Shown piece by piece: positions 5,757-6,731 of a stretch of 6,731 nucleotides of DNA (within the stretch, counting starts at the first letter, position 1; each line of letters opens with the position of its first letter). A program made the position numbers and the translations under genes. A model generated the notes under the pieces. That model saw nothing but the letters and a program-made list of their open reading frames with translations. It ran no database searches and was not told where the DNA came from. Origin of the DNA: an uncultured Clostridia bacterium (lineage in GTDB: Bacteria; Bacillota; Clostridia; JAAYHZ01); NCBI GenBank assembly GCA_937894465.1, contig CALCRE010000286.1, forward strand, positions 1 through 6,731, read 5' to 3'.

Positions 5757-6412
5757 GGAACTACCGAGGTTGCCACCGTGATACCGATGACCTTTTTCGC
5801 TCCCGCTTTTTTCAACTCTTGACTTAACTCATTCATGGTGCTTCCGGTAGTCACTACATCATCCGGAATGATCACCACCTTCTCTTCCAACTTAAACGGA
5901 TCCGGTATATAAAAGCACCCCTTTATATTCATCATCCGTTCTTTGCTTCCCAATGTGCTTTGAGCTTTGGTTTCCCGGATGCGTATCACTGCATCTTTCA
6001 AAAAATCAATCTGTAAAACCTTGGACATTTGCCTTGCCATGATGGTGCTTTGATTGTATCGCCTTTCTTTCTTTCGTTTTTTACCTAAAGGCACATCCAC
6101 TACAATCGCTTCCTTATATTCCGGAATATTGATCTTAGCATATTCGGCCAGAAGAGTTCCAAAACCCACTCCTTTATCCGGCCGATTACTGAACTTTAAA
6201 GCTAAGATTGCATCGCTGACCGGTTTTTCATAAACAAATAAACTATAGCATTCATCCACATACCGGATATTTACTTTGTTATCAATGGCTTTGCCGACAT
6301 ACACCGCTTGGTTTCTGCATAAGTCACACAACAATCCATGATCACTCACAGGTTGTACACAATCACAAAACAAGCAACGCCTCGGGTATATGAGATCCAG
6401 CAACCAACTCAT
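5753..6412 (-). CDS. comF: ComF-family amidophosphoribosyltransferase-like protein
   Basis: This 219-residue ComF/GntX-type protein is known in several bacteria to support natural DNA uptake, probably at the cytoplasmic face of the transport machinery; the molecular activity is not well defined. The N-terminal zinc finger has C13 and C16 (CLFC) paired with C29 and C32 (CDLC). The central part has the family's ERRYNQS (116-122), followed by RETKAQSTLGSKERMMNIKG (146-165). The C-terminal PRPP-binding loop IIPDDVVTTGST is at 181-192, with Pro before the paired Asp where a hydrophobic residue is usual. The ATG overlaps the upstream gene's TGA by 4 bases (ATGA), and AAGGAG (6424-6419) lies 6 bases ahead, so the start is secure. 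Length is typical for the family. No other competence gene is visible except the convergent pilus operon. Confidence 0.92.
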   Translation of the reverse strand: MSWLLDLIYPRRCLFCDCVQPVSDHGLLCDLCRNQAVYVGKAIDNKVNIRYVDECYSLFVYEKPVSDAILALKFSNRPDKGVGFGTLLAEYAKINIPEYKEAIVVDVPLGKKRKKERRYNQSTIMARQMSKVLQIDFLKDAVIRIRETKAQSTLGSKERMMNIKGCFYIPDPFKLEEKVVIIPDDVVTTGSTMNELSQELKKAGAKKVIGITVATSVVP

Positions 6413-6731
6413 GATTTACTCCTTTTTTCTTGAACCTGGTTGCATCTGTTCACATACTTTTCCATATAATCCGCAAGAGGGTTGCATGGATATTCGGTGC
6501 ACTCACTACAGCTTTTAATATTCTTTCCCTTACAACACATCATCCAAGGACAGTTACTGCAAAGATAGAAAACATCCTTTGAACGACCACCGCGGCAATG
6601 GATTTCATCGAGCGGAATATCAAGCCCGAATGTTTCTATATAGAACTGTTGTGACTGTTTCCGTAATATATTATCGTTTTTCACGGTTGCAAGATATGTG
6701 ATGCAACGTAAGCAGTCATGCCCGCAAAAGC
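6409..6731 (-). CDS. DUF3795 cysteine-rich protein, 5'-partial
   Basis: This is the C-terminal 106 residues of a small cysteine-rich protein that runs off the right edge of the window. The GTG at 6684 is an internal valine: the frame continues upstream as FCGHDCLRCITYLAT, which matches the DUF3795 opening pattern CGxxCxxCxxYxAT. Further family landmarks are C45 in the CxGC-like motif, CSNC (57-60), the CC pair at 65-66, CSEC (74-77) and the closing YPC (80-82), all numbered from the first full codon at 6729. The second Cys of CxGC is Gly here (CRGG, 45-48). The family is thought to bind metal through its cysteines, but no function is established. It overlaps comF by 4 bases and is probably cotranscribed with it. 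Probably only a few residues are missing, since the motif normally sits near the N-terminus. Confidence 0.82.
   Translation of the reverse strand, partial: FCGHDCLRCITYLATVKNDNILRKQSQQFYIETFGLDIPLDEIHCRGGRSKDVFYLCSNCPWMMCCKGKNIKSCSECTEYPCNPLADYMEKYVNRCNQVQEKRSKS

Overview
The window looks like chromosome from a low-GC, single-membrane (Clostridia-type) Firmicute. The evidence is A/T-rich DNA, strong AGGAG-type ribosome sites, a consensus sigma-A promoter, and a Tad (tight adherence) pilus cassette with no secretin or other outer-membrane gene in view. The family assignments are made from recognised motifs, not from a database search, and I cannot name the genus.

Right-pointing half (1-4284): seven tightly packed genes form one Tad/Flp-type pilus operon. 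The order is a cpaF/tadA motor ATPase (5' end cut by the window edge), tadB-like and tadC-like inner-membrane platform proteins, a 70-aa prepilin, a 125-aa and a 168-aa single-pass membrane protein that look like minor pilin or accessory subunits, and a cpaB/rcpC-like SAF-domain protein at the end. In this system the ATPase would drive the TadB/TadC platform, which extrudes the small pilin after a prepilin peptidase removes its short leader. Neither a peptidase nor a cpaE/tadZ gene is in the window; they may lie upstream.

Left-pointing half (6731-4274): four housekeeping-type genes converge on the pilus operon. In transcription order they are a cysteine-rich DUF3795 protein (5' end outside the window), a ComF-family phosphoribosyltransferase-like protein overlapping it by 4 bases, a stand-alone methionine-synthase (MetH) activation-domain protein with a C-terminal four-cysteine cluster, and a TrmN6/YfiC-type tRNA adenine methyltransferase. 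A perfect-consensus sigma-A promoter (TTGACA, 16 bp, TATAAT) starts at the comF stop codon and should drive the last two genes as a separate unit.

The two operons overlap tail to tail by 11 bp with no recognisable terminator between them. Coding density is close to complete: the longest non-coding gap is 55 bp (5698-5752), and it is largely explained by that promoter and a ribosome site. I see no RNA genes, mobile elements, CRISPR arrays or extended repeats. Nothing here is clearly a new system. The points most worth a second look are the unusual pilin and the two unassigned subunits, the cysteine cluster on the MetH-activation protein, and the two regulatory junctions.
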